Shown here piece by piece: positions 35,675 through 44,922 of a stretch of 64,000 nucleotides of DNA; positions within the stretch are counted from its first letter, which is position 1, and each line of letters begins with the position of its first letter. The translations under genes and the position numbers were made by a program. Source of the DNA: CANMUM01 sp965263365 (GTDB taxonomy: Bacteria > Pseudomonadota > Alphaproteobacteria > Rhodobacterales > Rhodobacteraceae); the NCBI GenBank assembly GCA_965263365.1, contig OZ253672.1:2170001-2234000 (forward strand), in the 5' to 3' direction. Below the pieces are notes generated by a model. That model searched no databases and was not told where the DNA came from. It saw only the letters and a program-made list of their open reading frames with translations.

Positions 35675-36940
35675 TCAGCTGTTTTCACGGAGTATGCGCC
35701 CGGCGAGATATAGAGATCCGCATATAAGCAAACGTTTCTCGCTCACATTTGAGATCGAATCCATGGCTTCACGGACAGAATTGAATGCTGTCGCTTGCAA
35801 ACCGGCATTTTTTGCAAATTCGGCAGTTTCAGTTGCCTTCAAAGTGGCTGGCTCACCCTCAATGCTTACGGCACAAACATGATCAACAATCTCACGAAGT
35901 GGTTCAAAATAGCCGCTGACATCTTTTGTGTTGAGCATCCCGCAAATTAGGACAAGAGGTTTGGGCGGAAAATACCGTAGACTTTGCGCGATTTTCTCTG
36001 CGGCAGCAGGATTGTGCCCACCATCTAGCCACACTTCACCTTTTCCTGCGGCTTCAACAATCGGGCCTTTTTCAAGCTTTTGTAAACGCGCGGGCCATTT
36101 TACATTTTTCATTGCCTTTGCTGCGTGTTCTTCGAAGGCGCTGAAGTGTTTGAGGGCGCGAATGACGGGGCCTGCATTGTCGATTTGATGAGGGCCAATC
36201 AAAGCTGGTTTAGGTACATCCCATAAACCCTCTTCATCAAAATATACCAATCGATCATGTTCAAGATAAGTTTGAAAATCTTGGTTTTGGATGATTTTGG
36301 GCGCGTTCAACTGATTAGCGATTTCTTCGAGTTTGGCGCGCGCCTCATTTTGCTGAATGCCCATAATGACAGGTGTATTGGCTTTAATGATGCCACCCTT
36401 TTCCGCGGCTATTTTTTCAATTGTATCGCCTAAATAGGCCTCGTGATCCATCGATATCGGAGTTATAATTGAGAGTTCTGGGATTATCACATTTGTTGCG
36501 TCTAGCCGTCCACCTAGACCGACTTCCAGAAGCAAAAAATCCGCCGGTTTCCGCGAAAATGCGAGAAAAGCTGCCGCAGTTGTAACTTCGAAAAAAGTAA
36601 TCGGTGCGCCATTGTTTTTTTCTTCAACTTCCGCGAGCAAGGACGCTAACATTGTTTCCGATATATGAGTGCCGTTGAGTGTGATGCGCTCGTGAAATTT
36701 AGCGAGATGTGGTGACGTGTATGCGTGCACGGATTTTCCCATCGCCTCAAGACCCGCCTTTAACATAGCTTGGGAAGAGCCTTTTCCATTTGTGCCTGCG
36801 ATATGAATTACAGGCGGTAAGCGATCTTGTGGATTGCCGAGTTTTTTGAGGATCTCGTGCATTCGATCTAATGAAAGATCAATGACCTTGGGGTGTAATT
36901 CGAGAAGGCGTGCTAAGAGAATATCACTATCAACAGTCAT
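35675..36940 (-). CDS. folC: Bifunctional dihydrofolate/folylpolyglutamate synthase
   Basis: FolC adds glutamate to dihydropteroate and to tetrahydrofolate. The 421-residue protein has VIHIAGTNGKGSSQAM (P-loop) near residue 45, LLLEVGLGGRLDATNVI and LDGGHNPAA in the C-terminal domain, in family order. It lies 46 bases downstream of accD on the same strand, the usual accD-folC pair. Confidence 0.95.
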   Translation of the reverse strand: MTVDSDILLARLLELHPKVIDLSLDRMHEILKKLGNPQDRLPPVIHIAGTNGKGSSQAMLKAGLEAMGKSVHAYTSPHLAKFHERITLNGTHISETMLASLLAEVEEKNNGAPITFFEVTTAAAFLAFSRKPADFLLLEVGLGGRLDATNVIIPELSIITPISMDHEAYLGDTIEKIAAEKGGIIKANTPVIMGIQQNEARAKLEEIANQLNAPKIIQNQDFQTYLEHDRLVYFDEEGLWDVPKPALIGPHQIDNAGPVIRALKHFSAFEEHAAKAMKNVKWPARLQKLEKGPIVEAAGKGEVWLDGGHNPAAAEKIAQSLRYFPPKPLVLICGMLNTKDVSGYFEPLREIVDHVCAVSIEGEPATLKATETAEFAKNAGLQATAFNSVREAMDSISNVSEKRLLICGSLYLAGRILRENS

Positions 36941-36986
36941 AGTTGGCCTTTAAAATTTGCGTTTTTATTTGTGAAAAAAGTTGAGA

Positions 36987-37919
36987 CTAGCTTTCAACTT
37001 GTGCTTCATTAGATGCACTTTCTTTTTGCGCTTCGGTATCAGGTGCAGGTAAATCGCCAATCACACGCGGTTCTTTTTTAAGCAACATTCTCAATATTAC
37101 CGAGAGTTCATCGCGTAATTCTTTACGGTGCGTAACGCGATCAAGCATTCCGTGTTCATGTAGATATTCAGAGCGCTGAAAGCCTTCGGGTAATTTTTCC
37201 CGAATGGTTTGCTCAATCACACGCGGGCCAGCAAAGCAAATGAGCGCGTTGGGTTCAGCAATTTGAACATCGCCAAGCATCGCATATGATGCCGTTACGC
37301 CACCAGTTGTTGGATGCGTGAGAACAACGATATAGGGAAGGCCGGCTTCCTTAAGCATTTCGACCGCCACGGTTGTGCGTGGCATTTGCATAAGAGATAA
37401 AATACCTTCTTGCATGCGCGCGCCACCCGCAGCCGAAAAGAGTATGAAGGGTGCATTCAATTCAATCGCGCGTTCAACACCAGCAATAATGGCATTGCCA
37501 ACATACATGCCCATCGAGCCTCCCATAAATGAGAAGTCTTGTACGGCGGCAACGACTTTTAGCTTGTCGATTTGCCCCTCTGCAACGAGCATCGCATCTT
37601 GAGTGCCGCGTTTTTTTCGCGCTTCTTTTATGCGATCCGTATAGCGTTTTTGATCCTTGAAATTGAGTGGGTCTGCCACCGGCTCAGGCACTTCAATTTC
37701 AATGTAGGCTTGATTATCAAAAAGAGCTTGAATGCGATTTTCAGGGGATATTTGCATGTGATGATTGCACTGCGGGCACGTGTTTAAATTATCACTGACT
37801 TCACGGTGAAAGAGCATTTGACCACAGCTATCACACTTAATCCATAGATTTTCAGGCGTATCGTTTTTTGTGAAAAGAGACCCAATCTTGGGACGAACGT
37901 AATTTGTAATCCAGTTCAT
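36987..37919 (-). CDS. accD: Acetyl-CoA carboxylase carboxyltransferase subunit beta
   Basis: AccD with AccA transfers the carboxyl group from biotin to acetyl-CoA in fatty-acid synthesis. The 310-residue protein has an N-terminal four-Cys zinc ribbon (CDSCG and CPQCN, Cys about 29, 32, 48, 51). The carboxyltransferase core follows with FSAAGGARMQEG and HPTTGGVTASYAMLGD. The acidic C-terminal tail is variable in the family. Confidence 0.96.
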   Translation of the reverse strand: MNWITNYVRPKIGSLFTKNDTPENLWIKCDSCGQMLFHREVSDNLNTCPQCNHHMQISPENRIQALFDNQAYIEIEVPEPVADPLNFKDQKRYTDRIKEARKKRGTQDAMLVAEGQIDKLKVVAAVQDFSFMGGSMGMYVGNAIIAGVERAIELNAPFILFSAAGGARMQEGILSLMQMPRTTVAVEMLKEAGLPYIVVLTHPTTGGVTASYAMLGDVQIAEPNALICFAGPRVIEQTIREKLPEGFQRSEYLHEHGMLDRVTHRKELRDELSVILRMLLKKEPRVIGDLPAPDTEAQKESASNEAQVES

Positions 37920-37967
37920 ATCATGCCTTTTTCATTTTGATTTATTTGGCTTGTGTTTGCGCTATTT

Positions 37968-38831
37968 TCAAGTGTATAATTTTCTTTTTGATAAAGCAAA
38001 GATAATTAAAATGGCAAAGGCTACGAGTAAAAAATAGCCAGTTTGCCAGTATAAATTGAGTATGTCGAATTTGGCTTCAATAATGAGCATATTCGATTTT
38101 CGAAACGAATTTCCATAGATGCATGTTGTAAAAATATTTAAGAATAGGTGGAATAAAATCGCAAAAATCAAACTGCCAGATTTATATGTCACCCATCCCA
38201 AAACGACGGCGAGTACAAAAATAAACGTGACGAAACTGATTTTCAGGTGCAGCTCGTTCAAATTGCTCCAATGCGGAATTGTCCAAAGCACTGCAGGAAT
38301 GAGAATGATCCACAGCGGGCGACTTGTTAATGCGGCAATTGAAGACTGTATATAGCCCCGAAAAAAAACCTCTTCGGCGAGAACTTGAATGCCAATCGCA
38401 AAAATATAGGGAACGATCCAAATAAGCCAAAGGGAAAAGTCGGGTGCGAATTGAAAATCTATTTTTTTCAAATTTGAAAGGAGAAAATACGGTTCTGATA
38501 AAATAAAAACGAGCACCAAAAAAATTTGGGCAAATCGAAAATTTAGACTCAGTGATTTGCAGTTTATTAATTCTCGATAGCTTGTTTTGTGAACCCATTT
38601 TAGCCATGGCCACAATATCAAGTGAATTAATCCAACGGATAAAAAGACACAAAAAAGACGTCCATACTGATCATTATATACCTTGTCGAGAAGCGGTGTG
38701 GATTCTACGATTCTGAGCACGCCTGCGCTGACTAAAAAGTACATAACGACTAACAAAACCAATCCGAAGGCTAGTTTGGGAGCGCTATTGAAGGGCTCAT
38801 AAATTTGAGAATTTTTGGTGTTTTGGTTCAT
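37968..38831 (-). CDS. CPBP family intramembrane metalloprotease-like protein (copy 1)
   Basis: The 287-residue membrane protein with about eight helices carries the CPBP/Abi motifs AEEVFFRGY (Glu 153, Glu 154, Arg 158), a His in WTIPHW and a third motif around FAILFHLFLN. Relatives include Rce1-type CAAX proteases and bacteriocin-immunity proteins. Its start overlaps the stop of the second CPBP gene by four bases (ATGA). The region appears more AT-rich than its neighbours. Confidence 0.82.
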   Translation of the reverse strand: MNQNTKNSQIYEPFNSAPKLAFGLVLLVVMYFLVSAGVLRIVESTPLLDKVYNDQYGRLFCVFLSVGLIHLILWPWLKWVHKTSYRELINCKSLSLNFRFAQIFLVLVFILSEPYFLLSNLKKIDFQFAPDFSLWLIWIVPYIFAIGIQVLAEEVFFRGYIQSSIAALTSRPLWIILIPAVLWTIPHWSNLNELHLKISFVTFIFVLAVVLGWVTYKSGSLIFAILFHLFLNIFTTCIYGNSFRKSNMLIIEAKFDILNLYWQTGYFLLVAFAILIIFALSKRKLYT

Positions 38832-39706
38832 GAATGCGTTTGGTTTGGAAGTCGGTTTCGGATGTAAAAATAGTAAAACGCGCCATTGATTAAGCTATGA
38901 ATAATCATAGCGATTGCTAAATTTTGACCATTTTCAAGATTGATATTGTATTGCCAAATACTCAATTCGCTTGGCTCAAGATTACTTCCAATTACGACAA
39001 ATAGTATAAAATTATTGATAAAGTGCATGAGGACAGGACCCCATAGATTTGAAGTTTGATCCGCCCAGTCACCCCATATTATGGCAACCGTAAATATAGA
39101 AATTAATGCACTCCATTTTTCCCACGAATCCTCAAAATTCCAATAGTGGAGGGCTGTGAAAATTAACGCAGGTAATAAAAGGTAAATAATTTTCTTAGAA
39201 GTGAGTGCGCGCAAATAGGGTTGAAACCAACCGCGCAACAAAAACTCTTCCGCGGATATTTGCAAAAAAACCAAAATGAAGAACGGAACGACCCAAATGA
39301 TCCATAATTTGGGTTGCCAGATATAGCTAATACCTTCTCCTTCAAGGCTTATCGGATAAAATATGACTAGACTCGAAACTATGGAAAAAAGTGAAAAAAT
39401 CAAAGCGTATTGAATATCTTTCTGAATGGGCAATTTGAGAGGGTTGATAATGTTGAAGTAATTGCGCCGATAGACGAGAATGAAGGTTACGCTTAAAGGA
39501 ATATGAAAAATCGCGACGCTTGCGAGTGCAAAGGTCCAGAATTCGACCGATGCTTCATCATAAAATGCTAACTCGAAATTTTGGTCAACAAACCATATAA
39601 ATATCAATAAAGTGATCGCGCTACAAAATATAAGTAAGAGAAATGCGACGGGCAGTGACCACCACTTGTCGCTCCATTTGCCCAATATGTGATTAGGAAT
39701 TTGCAA
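38828..39706 (-). CDS. CPBP family intramembrane metalloprotease-like protein (copy 2)
   Basis: The 292-residue membrane protein has SAEEFLLRGW at exactly the same residue numbers as copy 1 (Glu 153, Glu 154, Arg 158), then FTALHYWNFEDSWE and LMHFINNFILF. The matched length and motif positions point to an old tandem duplication that has diverged strongly elsewhere. It is first in the two-gene operon. Natural substrate unknown. Confidence 0.82.
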   Translation of the reverse strand: MQIPNHILGKWSDKWWSLPVAFLLLIFCSAITLLIFIWFVDQNFELAFYDEASVEFWTFALASVAIFHIPLSVTFILVYRRNYFNIINPLKLPIQKDIQYALIFSLFSIVSSLVIFYPISLEGEGISYIWQPKLWIIWVVPFFILVFLQISAEEFLLRGWFQPYLRALTSKKIIYLLLPALIFTALHYWNFEDSWEKWSALISIFTVAIIWGDWADQTSNLWGPVLMHFINNFILFVVIGSNLEPSELSIWQYNINLENGQNLAIAMIIHSLINGAFYYFYIRNRLPNQTHS

Positions 39707-39835
39707 TTCATGACTCCATTTAAAGCAAGATCTCTTGTGAATTTAATTTTCTTTTAGATCTTTTGAAAGTGAAAAATGGGTGGATTGTATTTTTCGTAGC
39801 GTATATGTCCTCGTAAAAATGTTACGGATAAAAAA

Positions 39836-40414
39836 ATGACGATCGATACAGGAATAATAAAGAAATATTTTGGAGAGACTCGGCCACGCAATATTGTAAC
39901 CATTTCCGAGCTGCCAACGGTGAAAGGTAAAGAAGGACTAACGTCAGGAGCTAAGCTTGTGAACGGCCTCGAGGCGCATTGGCAGAATGAAAACGCTAAG
40001 TTGCTGAAAGTGAAGGATTCGCGTTCAGACCAAATTTCACTAAAAGCCAATGAAGCCTTCGGAGAGTTTTTTTCGGTTTCTTTAGCATTTGGCGAGAGTA
40101 TTATTGGCCATGCAGACCAGCAGAATTTTTTATCAATCGTATATGGTGATGTCTTAACAAATGCCTCAATAGACGAAACTGTTTATTCACGCGCCCGATT
40201 AAGTTTACAAAAGGGCAAAAAATTGACGACGAGTGATGCACCTGTTTTGCCATATAATTATAAGAAAATGGCGAGCTTTGAAATGAACGATGAGATGCAA
40301 GCGTGGAATAGTGCGAACCGAGGTTGGATTGATCTGATATTTTTCGGAGCTAAATTTAGTGAAATAAACATTAGTGATGTTGTACTATTGGTACAAAAGA
40401 AAGCCGAAATTTAA
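39836..40414 (+). CDS. Hypothetical protein (192 aa), orphan
   Basis: I do not recognise a family. The protein has no signal peptide or membrane segment and looks like a mixed alpha/beta cytoplasmic protein with lysine-rich stretches (LSLQKGKKLTTSD). It is divergent from the CPBP pair (129 bases between starts) and lies 83 bases before the BI-1 gene on the same strand. The start ATG at 39836 lacks a clear ribosome binding site. Codon use looks ordinary and the frame is uninterrupted, so it is probably real. Confidence 0.6.
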   Translation: MTIDTGIIKKYFGETRPRNIVTISELPTVKGKEGLTSGAKLVNGLEAHWQNENAKLLKVKDSRSDQISLKANEAFGEFFSVSLAFGESIIGHADQQNFLSIVYGDVLTNASIDETVYSRARLSLQKGKKLTTSDAPVLPYNYKKMASFEMNDEMQAWNSANRGWIDLIFFGAKFSEINISDVVLLVQKKAEI

Positions 40415-40430
40415 AAATTTTTTGAAAATG

Positions 40431-40459
40431 CTTGAAAATACGAGCAGATTTTCACATAT
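40431..40459 (+). promoter_or_regulatory. Heat-shock (RpoH)-like promoter of the BI-1/YccA gene
   Basis: CTTGAA (40431-40436), 16 bases, then CACATAT (40453-40459), 38 bases before the start codon. The alphaproteobacterial heat-shock consensus is, as I recall it, CTTG-(17/18)-CYTATNTNNG. The -35 half fits exactly and the -10 half fits in part, including the trailing G. The degP promoter in this window has the same architecture. Confidence 0.5.
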
Positions 40460-40497
40460 TTGTAAGTAAGTAAATTTTTAAAACTGGAGATCATAAG

Positions 40498-41220
40498 ATG
40501 AGTGATTATCAAAGAACGATTACGCGTGAAAGTTCGCGCGCACAGGCTGATATAGATGCCGGTTTGCGTTCACACATGAATCAAACCTTCGGGTATATGG
40601 CAACGGGAATGTTGATTTCGGGTGCAGTATCCTATGCAATGAGCCTTAACCCAGCGCTGGTTGCACAGTTGCGTTTTTCAGGTCTTGGCTGGATTGTCGC
40701 GCTTGCACCGCTTGTGATGATTTTTGCCTTTGGAGCAGTTGCGCGTCGTTTAAGCGCGAATGGTGCGCTGGCGTTCTTTTACGTTATTGCCGCAGCGATT
40801 GGTGTTTCCTTTTCGGCTTTATTTTTGCGTTTCACAGGTGAATCGCTTCTCACTACGTTCTTAACGACTTCTGTCGCGTTTGGCGGAATGGCACTTTATG
40901 GTTATACAACGAAATCTGACTTGAGTGGCTGGGGTAAATATCTCTTTATGGCACTGTTTGGTTTGATCGCAGCGATGATCATTAACTGGTTCGTGGGTTC
41001 TGGTACGATTCAGTTTGCGGTTTCAGCGATTGGTGTACTTTTATTTACTGCATTTACAGCTTACGACACGCAAAATATTAAAAATACTTATTTGCAATAT
41101 CGTCACGCTTTATCTGCAGATGAAATGAAAAAGACAGCGATATTTGGTGCATTGAATTTGTACTTAGATTTTGTGAATTTGTTCCAGTTTCTACTCGCCT
41201 TCATGGGATCAGAAGAATAA
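40498..41220 (+). CDS. Bax inhibitor-1/YccA family membrane protein
   Basis: The 240-residue protein has seven predicted helices and the family N-terminus (LRSHMNQTFGYMATGMLISG), TAYDTQNIKNTYL in the sixth-helix region and an ending LNLYLDFVNLFQFLLAFMGS typical of BI-1 proteins. Bacterial members (YccA, YbhL) interact with FtsH or act as calcium/proton leak channels. HflK and HflC, the other FtsH modulators, are encoded later in the window. CTGGAG precedes the ATG. The gene ends in a strong terminator. Confidence 0.92.
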   Translation: MSDYQRTITRESSRAQADIDAGLRSHMNQTFGYMATGMLISGAVSYAMSLNPALVAQLRFSGLGWIVALAPLVMIFAFGAVARRLSANGALAFFYVIAAAIGVSFSALFLRFTGESLLTTFLTTSVAFGGMALYGYTTKSDLSGWGKYLFMALFGLIAAMIINWFVGSGTIQFAVSAIGVLLFTAFTAYDTQNIKNTYLQYRHALSADEMKKTAIFGALNLYLDFVNLFQFLLAFMGSEE

Positions 41221-41245
41221 AAATCGATTTCAAATCAAAATTTGG

Positions 41246-41274
41246 CCGTTCGCAAAGTTGCGGGCGGTTTTTTT
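41246..41274 (+). terminator. Intrinsic terminator of the BI-1 gene, abutting ubiG
   Basis: CCGTTCGC (41246-41253) pairs with GCGGGCGG (41260-41267) with two G-T wobbles and a six-base loop, followed by seven T. The T run ends directly at the ATG 41275 of the ubiG reading frame. Confidence 0.82.
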
Positions 41275-41289
41275 ATGAAAGACGAAAGT

Positions 41290-42033
41290 ATGAATAATTC
41301 GGTTGATCCCGCAGAGATTGCTAAATTTGAAGCCATGGCGAAAGAGTGGTGGGATGAGCAAGGAAAGTTTAAACCGCTTCATAAAATCAATCCGTGCAGA
41401 CTGGGCTATATAACCGAGCGGCTCTATTGGCATTATGATCGTGATCAATATGCGCCAAGACCCTTGGAAGGGCTAGAGATTTTGGATCTTGGTTGTGGAG
41501 GAGGATTGCTTTGTGAGCCACTCACGCGACTAGGTGCAAATGTTACAGGTGTTGATGCCGCGCCCACGAATATTGAAGTCGCCAAGTTGCATGCGGCTAA
41601 ATCAGGGCTTGATATTAATTATCAAAATGTTCTTGCCGAAGATTTGGCAACGGAAGGACGACAATATGATGCAGTTCTCGCGATGGAAATTGTTGAGCAT
41701 GTTCGAAACCCGAGCCAATTTCTCAAACTAATTGCAAAATTACTAAAGCCCAATGCTTTCACCGTGATCAGTACATTAAATCGAAATCCGAAGAGTTATT
41801 TAGCGGCGATTATTGGCGCAGAATATGTTTTGCGCTGGCTGCCCAAAGGAACGCATGATTGGCGGAAGTTTATTCAACCGGAGGAGCTAAAATCTTTGAG
41901 TTCTCAAGCTGAATTAGAAGTTAAAGATTCGCGTGGTATGGTATTTAATCCGCTGCGGAATCGTTGGTCTTTGTCGCGAACAGATTTATCAATAAACTAT
42001 GCGATTATGGCGGTTAAACCAATTTCAAACTAG
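41290..42033 (+). CDS. ubiG: Ubiquinone biosynthesis O-methyltransferase
   Basis: UbiG performs both O-methylations of ubiquinone synthesis. The 247-residue protein has the SAM motif ILDLGCGGGLLCEPLTRLG, AMEIVEHV, and LSTLNR-type region VISTLNRNPKSY, with the family N-terminus FEAMAKEWWDE. Candidate starts are ATG 41275 (right after the terminator T run) and ATG 41290 preceded by GAAAG; I prefer 41290. The upstream terminator implies either its own short promoter or readthrough. Confidence 0.92.
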   Translation: MNNSVDPAEIAKFEAMAKEWWDEQGKFKPLHKINPCRLGYITERLYWHYDRDQYAPRPLEGLEILDLGCGGGLLCEPLTRLGANVTGVDAAPTNIEVAKLHAAKSGLDINYQNVLAEDLATEGRQYDAVLAMEIVEHVRNPSQFLKLIAKLLKPNAFTVISTLNRNPKSYLAAIIGAEYVLRWLPKGTHDWRKFIQPEELKSLSSQAELEVKDSRGMVFNPLRNRWSLSRTDLSINYAIMAVKPISN

Positions 42034-42039
42034 GTCGAT

Positions 42040-43248
42040 CTAGAAATAAAGCGGACTTTGATCTGCGCTAAGGTGCAATTCGTTTCCCATATATGGGTTT
42101 GCCCCTACAAATTCATCATCAAGTTCGACGCCAAGACCCGGTGCTTTGGGTGTAATTACATATCCATTCTGCCATTCGATTTGAGATGATAAACATGACA
42201 TATAAGGCTTTTCAAATTTTCCAATGCTTTCCAATATTAAAAAATTAGGGCTGCAAGCTGCGAGCTGAATATTAGCGGCAGCGACAATTGGCCCACAATA
42301 CAGATGGGGCGCAATTTGGATTTGACGAGTTTCGGCCATAGCGGCAATTTTTTTCGCTTGAAGGAGGCCGCCCACGCGCCCAAGATTCATTTGAAGAATT
42401 GAGGCGGCACCTGTTTCAATTACACGAGCGAATTCGTGTGTGCTACCTAGGCGTTCTCCAGTTGCGATGGGAATAGATGTGAAGCGCGCAATTTCAGCCA
42501 TGTCCGCAGGATTTTCAGGCGTCGTTGGCTCCTCGAACCAAAGCGGATCGTATGGCTCTAATTTTCGTGCCAATCTTTTTGCGCCTGAGACAGTAAATTG
42601 ACCATGCGTTCCAAATAATAGATCTGCGCGATCACCGACTGCCGCTCTTATTACTTTGCAAAAGGCTTCACTTCGTTTGAGATCCTCAATTCGAGGTTGA
42701 TGACCGTCATAAATTGTATAGGGACCGGCTGGATCAAATTTTACGGCGGTAAAACCTTGTTCGACCATATTAAGTGCGGCCTCGGCAGCCAGGTCGGGAT
42801 CATTATAAACATTTGCTGAATGTGGGTCTGGATATACGTCTCCTTCTGGCGGATACAAATAGGTATAACTTCTGAGTTTGTCGTGAACTTTACCGCCGAG
42901 TAACTCATATACGGGCTTTTCGAGTGATTTCCCGATGATGTCCCAGCAGGCCATTTCTAGGCCACTAAATACACTAACGACCGAGAGATCTGGCCGGCCC
43001 GAAAATCCCGCCCCGTATGATTTTTTCCATAACTTCTCAATATGAAATGGACTTTCCAAATCAAATTGGCGCTGAAACATGTCGATTGCCATTTTGCAGA
43101 TTATATCGGGCCCGAAGCTTGCGTGATATATTTCTCCCAGTCCACTAATCCCCGTATCCGTTGTCAGACGCACAAAAATAAAATAGCGCCCGCCGTGGCG
43201 AGGGGGTGGATTGGCAACTACGAAAGTTTCAATTTGCTTTAGTTTCAT
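42040..43248 (-). CDS. Enolase-superfamily (mandelate racemase/muconate lactonizing) sugar-acid dehydratase
   Basis: The 402-residue protein has an N-terminal capping domain and a TIM barrel with the expected metal-site region WFEEPTTPEN, ATGERLGSTHEF and a catalytic His in QIAPHLYCGP. The third-strand position reads LLFGTHGQFT rather than a Lys-x-Lys, pointing to the mandelate racemase or galactonate/gluconate dehydratase side of the superfamily, where acid-sugar dehydration dominates. Substrate unknown. It follows a GMC oxidoreductase gene by nine bases, so the pair probably oxidises and then dehydrates one substrate (inference). Confidence 0.83.
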   Translation of the reverse strand: MKLKQIETFVVANPPPRHGGRYFIFVRLTTDTGISGLGEIYHASFGPDIICKMAIDMFQRQFDLESPFHIEKLWKKSYGAGFSGRPDLSVVSVFSGLEMACWDIIGKSLEKPVYELLGGKVHDKLRSYTYLYPPEGDVYPDPHSANVYNDPDLAAEAALNMVEQGFTAVKFDPAGPYTIYDGHQPRIEDLKRSEAFCKVIRAAVGDRADLLFGTHGQFTVSGAKRLARKLEPYDPLWFEEPTTPENPADMAEIARFTSIPIATGERLGSTHEFARVIETGAASILQMNLGRVGGLLQAKKIAAMAETRQIQIAPHLYCGPIVAAANIQLAACSPNFLILESIGKFEKPYMSCLSSQIEWQNGYVITPKAPGLGVELDDEFVGANPYMGNELHLSADQSPLYF

Positions 43249-43257
43249 CGCTGTTCC

Positions 43258-44886
43258 TCAGTTTGGTGAATTTTTATGGTCAGCTTTGATCATTTCTGCG
43301 GCGCGTTGGGCGAGCATCATAACTGGAGCGTTTGTGTTGCCTGATGTTATGTTCGGGAACGCGGACGCGTCAACAACGCGGAGCCCATTTATTTTGTGCA
43401 CCTGTAGACGTTCATTCAATACAGAATCTTCAGAGCTTTTTCCCATTCGGCAGGTCGCGCATGCATGATAATTGGAAACCGCATTTTCTTGGAAAAAGGA
43501 GAGAAGCTCATTGTCATTTAGTTTTTGAAATTCTGGAAAGTGGCTTGACTTAATTTCAGCTTGAAGCGAGGGCACCTTTGAAAATTGTCTTAGGACTTTA
43601 CAAGCTTCAATCGCTTGCGTGCGGTCTTCTTGAGATGACAAAGAATTTGGATCAATTTGAGGCGCTTCTTTGAAGTTTGCTGAGGCAACATGGACGGAGC
43701 CGCGACTTAAAGGACGTGTTGGCTGTGTGCAAATTAAGAATCCAGATGCTGCGTTCATTTTTGGCGTGCCTGCATCATTTATCTCGTAAAGCGCTGGATT
43801 GAAGTAACATTGTAAATTTGGATGCATTTGTTCAGCATGCGACTTTATGAAACCACCGACTTGATTGACAGGCACGCTCATTGGTCCTTTTCTATTTAAG
43901 AGGTATTTGAAGGCAGCAGATAATTTTCCATGCCATGTTCCCAGTTGCGCGTTTAATGTCGGAGAGTGAGAGTTAAACTTTAACGAAATTGTTAAATGAT
44001 CTTGGAGACCTTCCCCGACTTGATTGAGATCGATAATAGGTTCAATCCCGTGCCTCTTTAAAACTTTTGGAGAGCCAATGCCTGAGAGTTCAAGAATTTT
44101 TGGGCTATTGATGGCGCCCGCACTTAAAATGACTTCGCGTCTGGCTTCAAATTCTTCTGACTTGTGATTTATTTTTGCGACAACACCGGTGGCACGGCTT
44201 TTCAAAAGCTTTATTTTTTCGACCTCTGTTTTCACGATTATGGTCAAGTTTTTTCGAGATTTCGCAGGCTCTAAAAATGCGTCCGCTGATGAAAATCGTT
44301 TTCCGCGATAAACCGTTGATTTAAAAAAACCCACAGCTTGATCTGTGTGCGCATTTGTATCGTTTACGATGGGCCAATTCATTTCTTGTGCGGCGGCTAA
44401 AAACTTTCGAGAAAATGGGTGCATGAGGTGATCAAGTGAAGAGACGCAAACGGGACCGCCGCGTTTTGTTTGTCCGCTGCTGGTATTTTGCCCAATATTT
44501 GTTTCCAAACCTTCATAGATTGTCTTGACGGTATTCCAGTTCCAGTCTTTTGCACCGGATTTTTCCCAATCCTCGAAATCAATTGGAAGACCGCGCACGT
44601 AAGCCATGGCATTAATTGAGCTTGAGCCGCCAATCACTTTTCCGCGCGGCCAGAAGTTCACTCGGTAATTCAGACTTTTATCGGGCTGGGCATAAAAACG
44701 CCAGTTCCATTTCGGGTTTGCATAGGTGAAAGCATAACCTAAAGGAATCTTTAACCACGGGTGTTGGTTCCAACCCCCGGCTTCGATAAGAAGTACTTCG
44801 GTTTCAGGATCTTCACTGAGACGATTAGCCAAAACACAGCCAGCTGACCCCGCGCCTACAATTATATAGTCAAAATTTCGTTTCAT
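43258..44886 (-). CDS. GMC family FAD-dependent alcohol/choline dehydrogenase
   Basis: The 542-residue flavoprotein starts MKRNFDYIIVGAGSAGCVLANRLSE (ADP-binding motif). It contains PRGKVIGGSSSINAMAYVRG and GAINSPKILELSGIG, both GMC signatures, and ends with the active-site His in NYHACATCRMG and TNAPVMMLAQRAAEMI. The ORF is open 35 codons farther upstream, but the ATG at 44886 gives the canonical start. Relatives oxidise choline, polyols or other alcohols. It is the first gene of a two-gene operon with the dehydratase and is divergent from the LysR gene. Confidence 0.88.
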   Translation of the reverse strand: MKRNFDYIIVGAGSAGCVLANRLSEDPETEVLLIEAGGWNQHPWLKIPLGYAFTYANPKWNWRFYAQPDKSLNYRVNFWPRGKVIGGSSSINAMAYVRGLPIDFEDWEKSGAKDWNWNTVKTIYEGLETNIGQNTSSGQTKRGGPVCVSSLDHLMHPFSRKFLAAAQEMNWPIVNDTNAHTDQAVGFFKSTVYRGKRFSSADAFLEPAKSRKNLTIIVKTEVEKIKLLKSRATGVVAKINHKSEEFEARREVILSAGAINSPKILELSGIGSPKVLKRHGIEPIIDLNQVGEGLQDHLTISLKFNSHSPTLNAQLGTWHGKLSAAFKYLLNRKGPMSVPVNQVGGFIKSHAEQMHPNLQCYFNPALYEINDAGTPKMNAASGFLICTQPTRPLSRGSVHVASANFKEAPQIDPNSLSSQEDRTQAIEACKVLRQFSKVPSLQAEIKSSHFPEFQKLNDNELLSFFQENAVSNYHACATCRMGKSSEDSVLNERLQVHKINGLRVVDASAFPNITSGNTNAPVMMLAQRAAEMIKADHKNSPN

Positions 44887-44922
44887 TTCTTCGGAAGCAA
44901 TTTTAGAATAGAAAAGGGCTAA

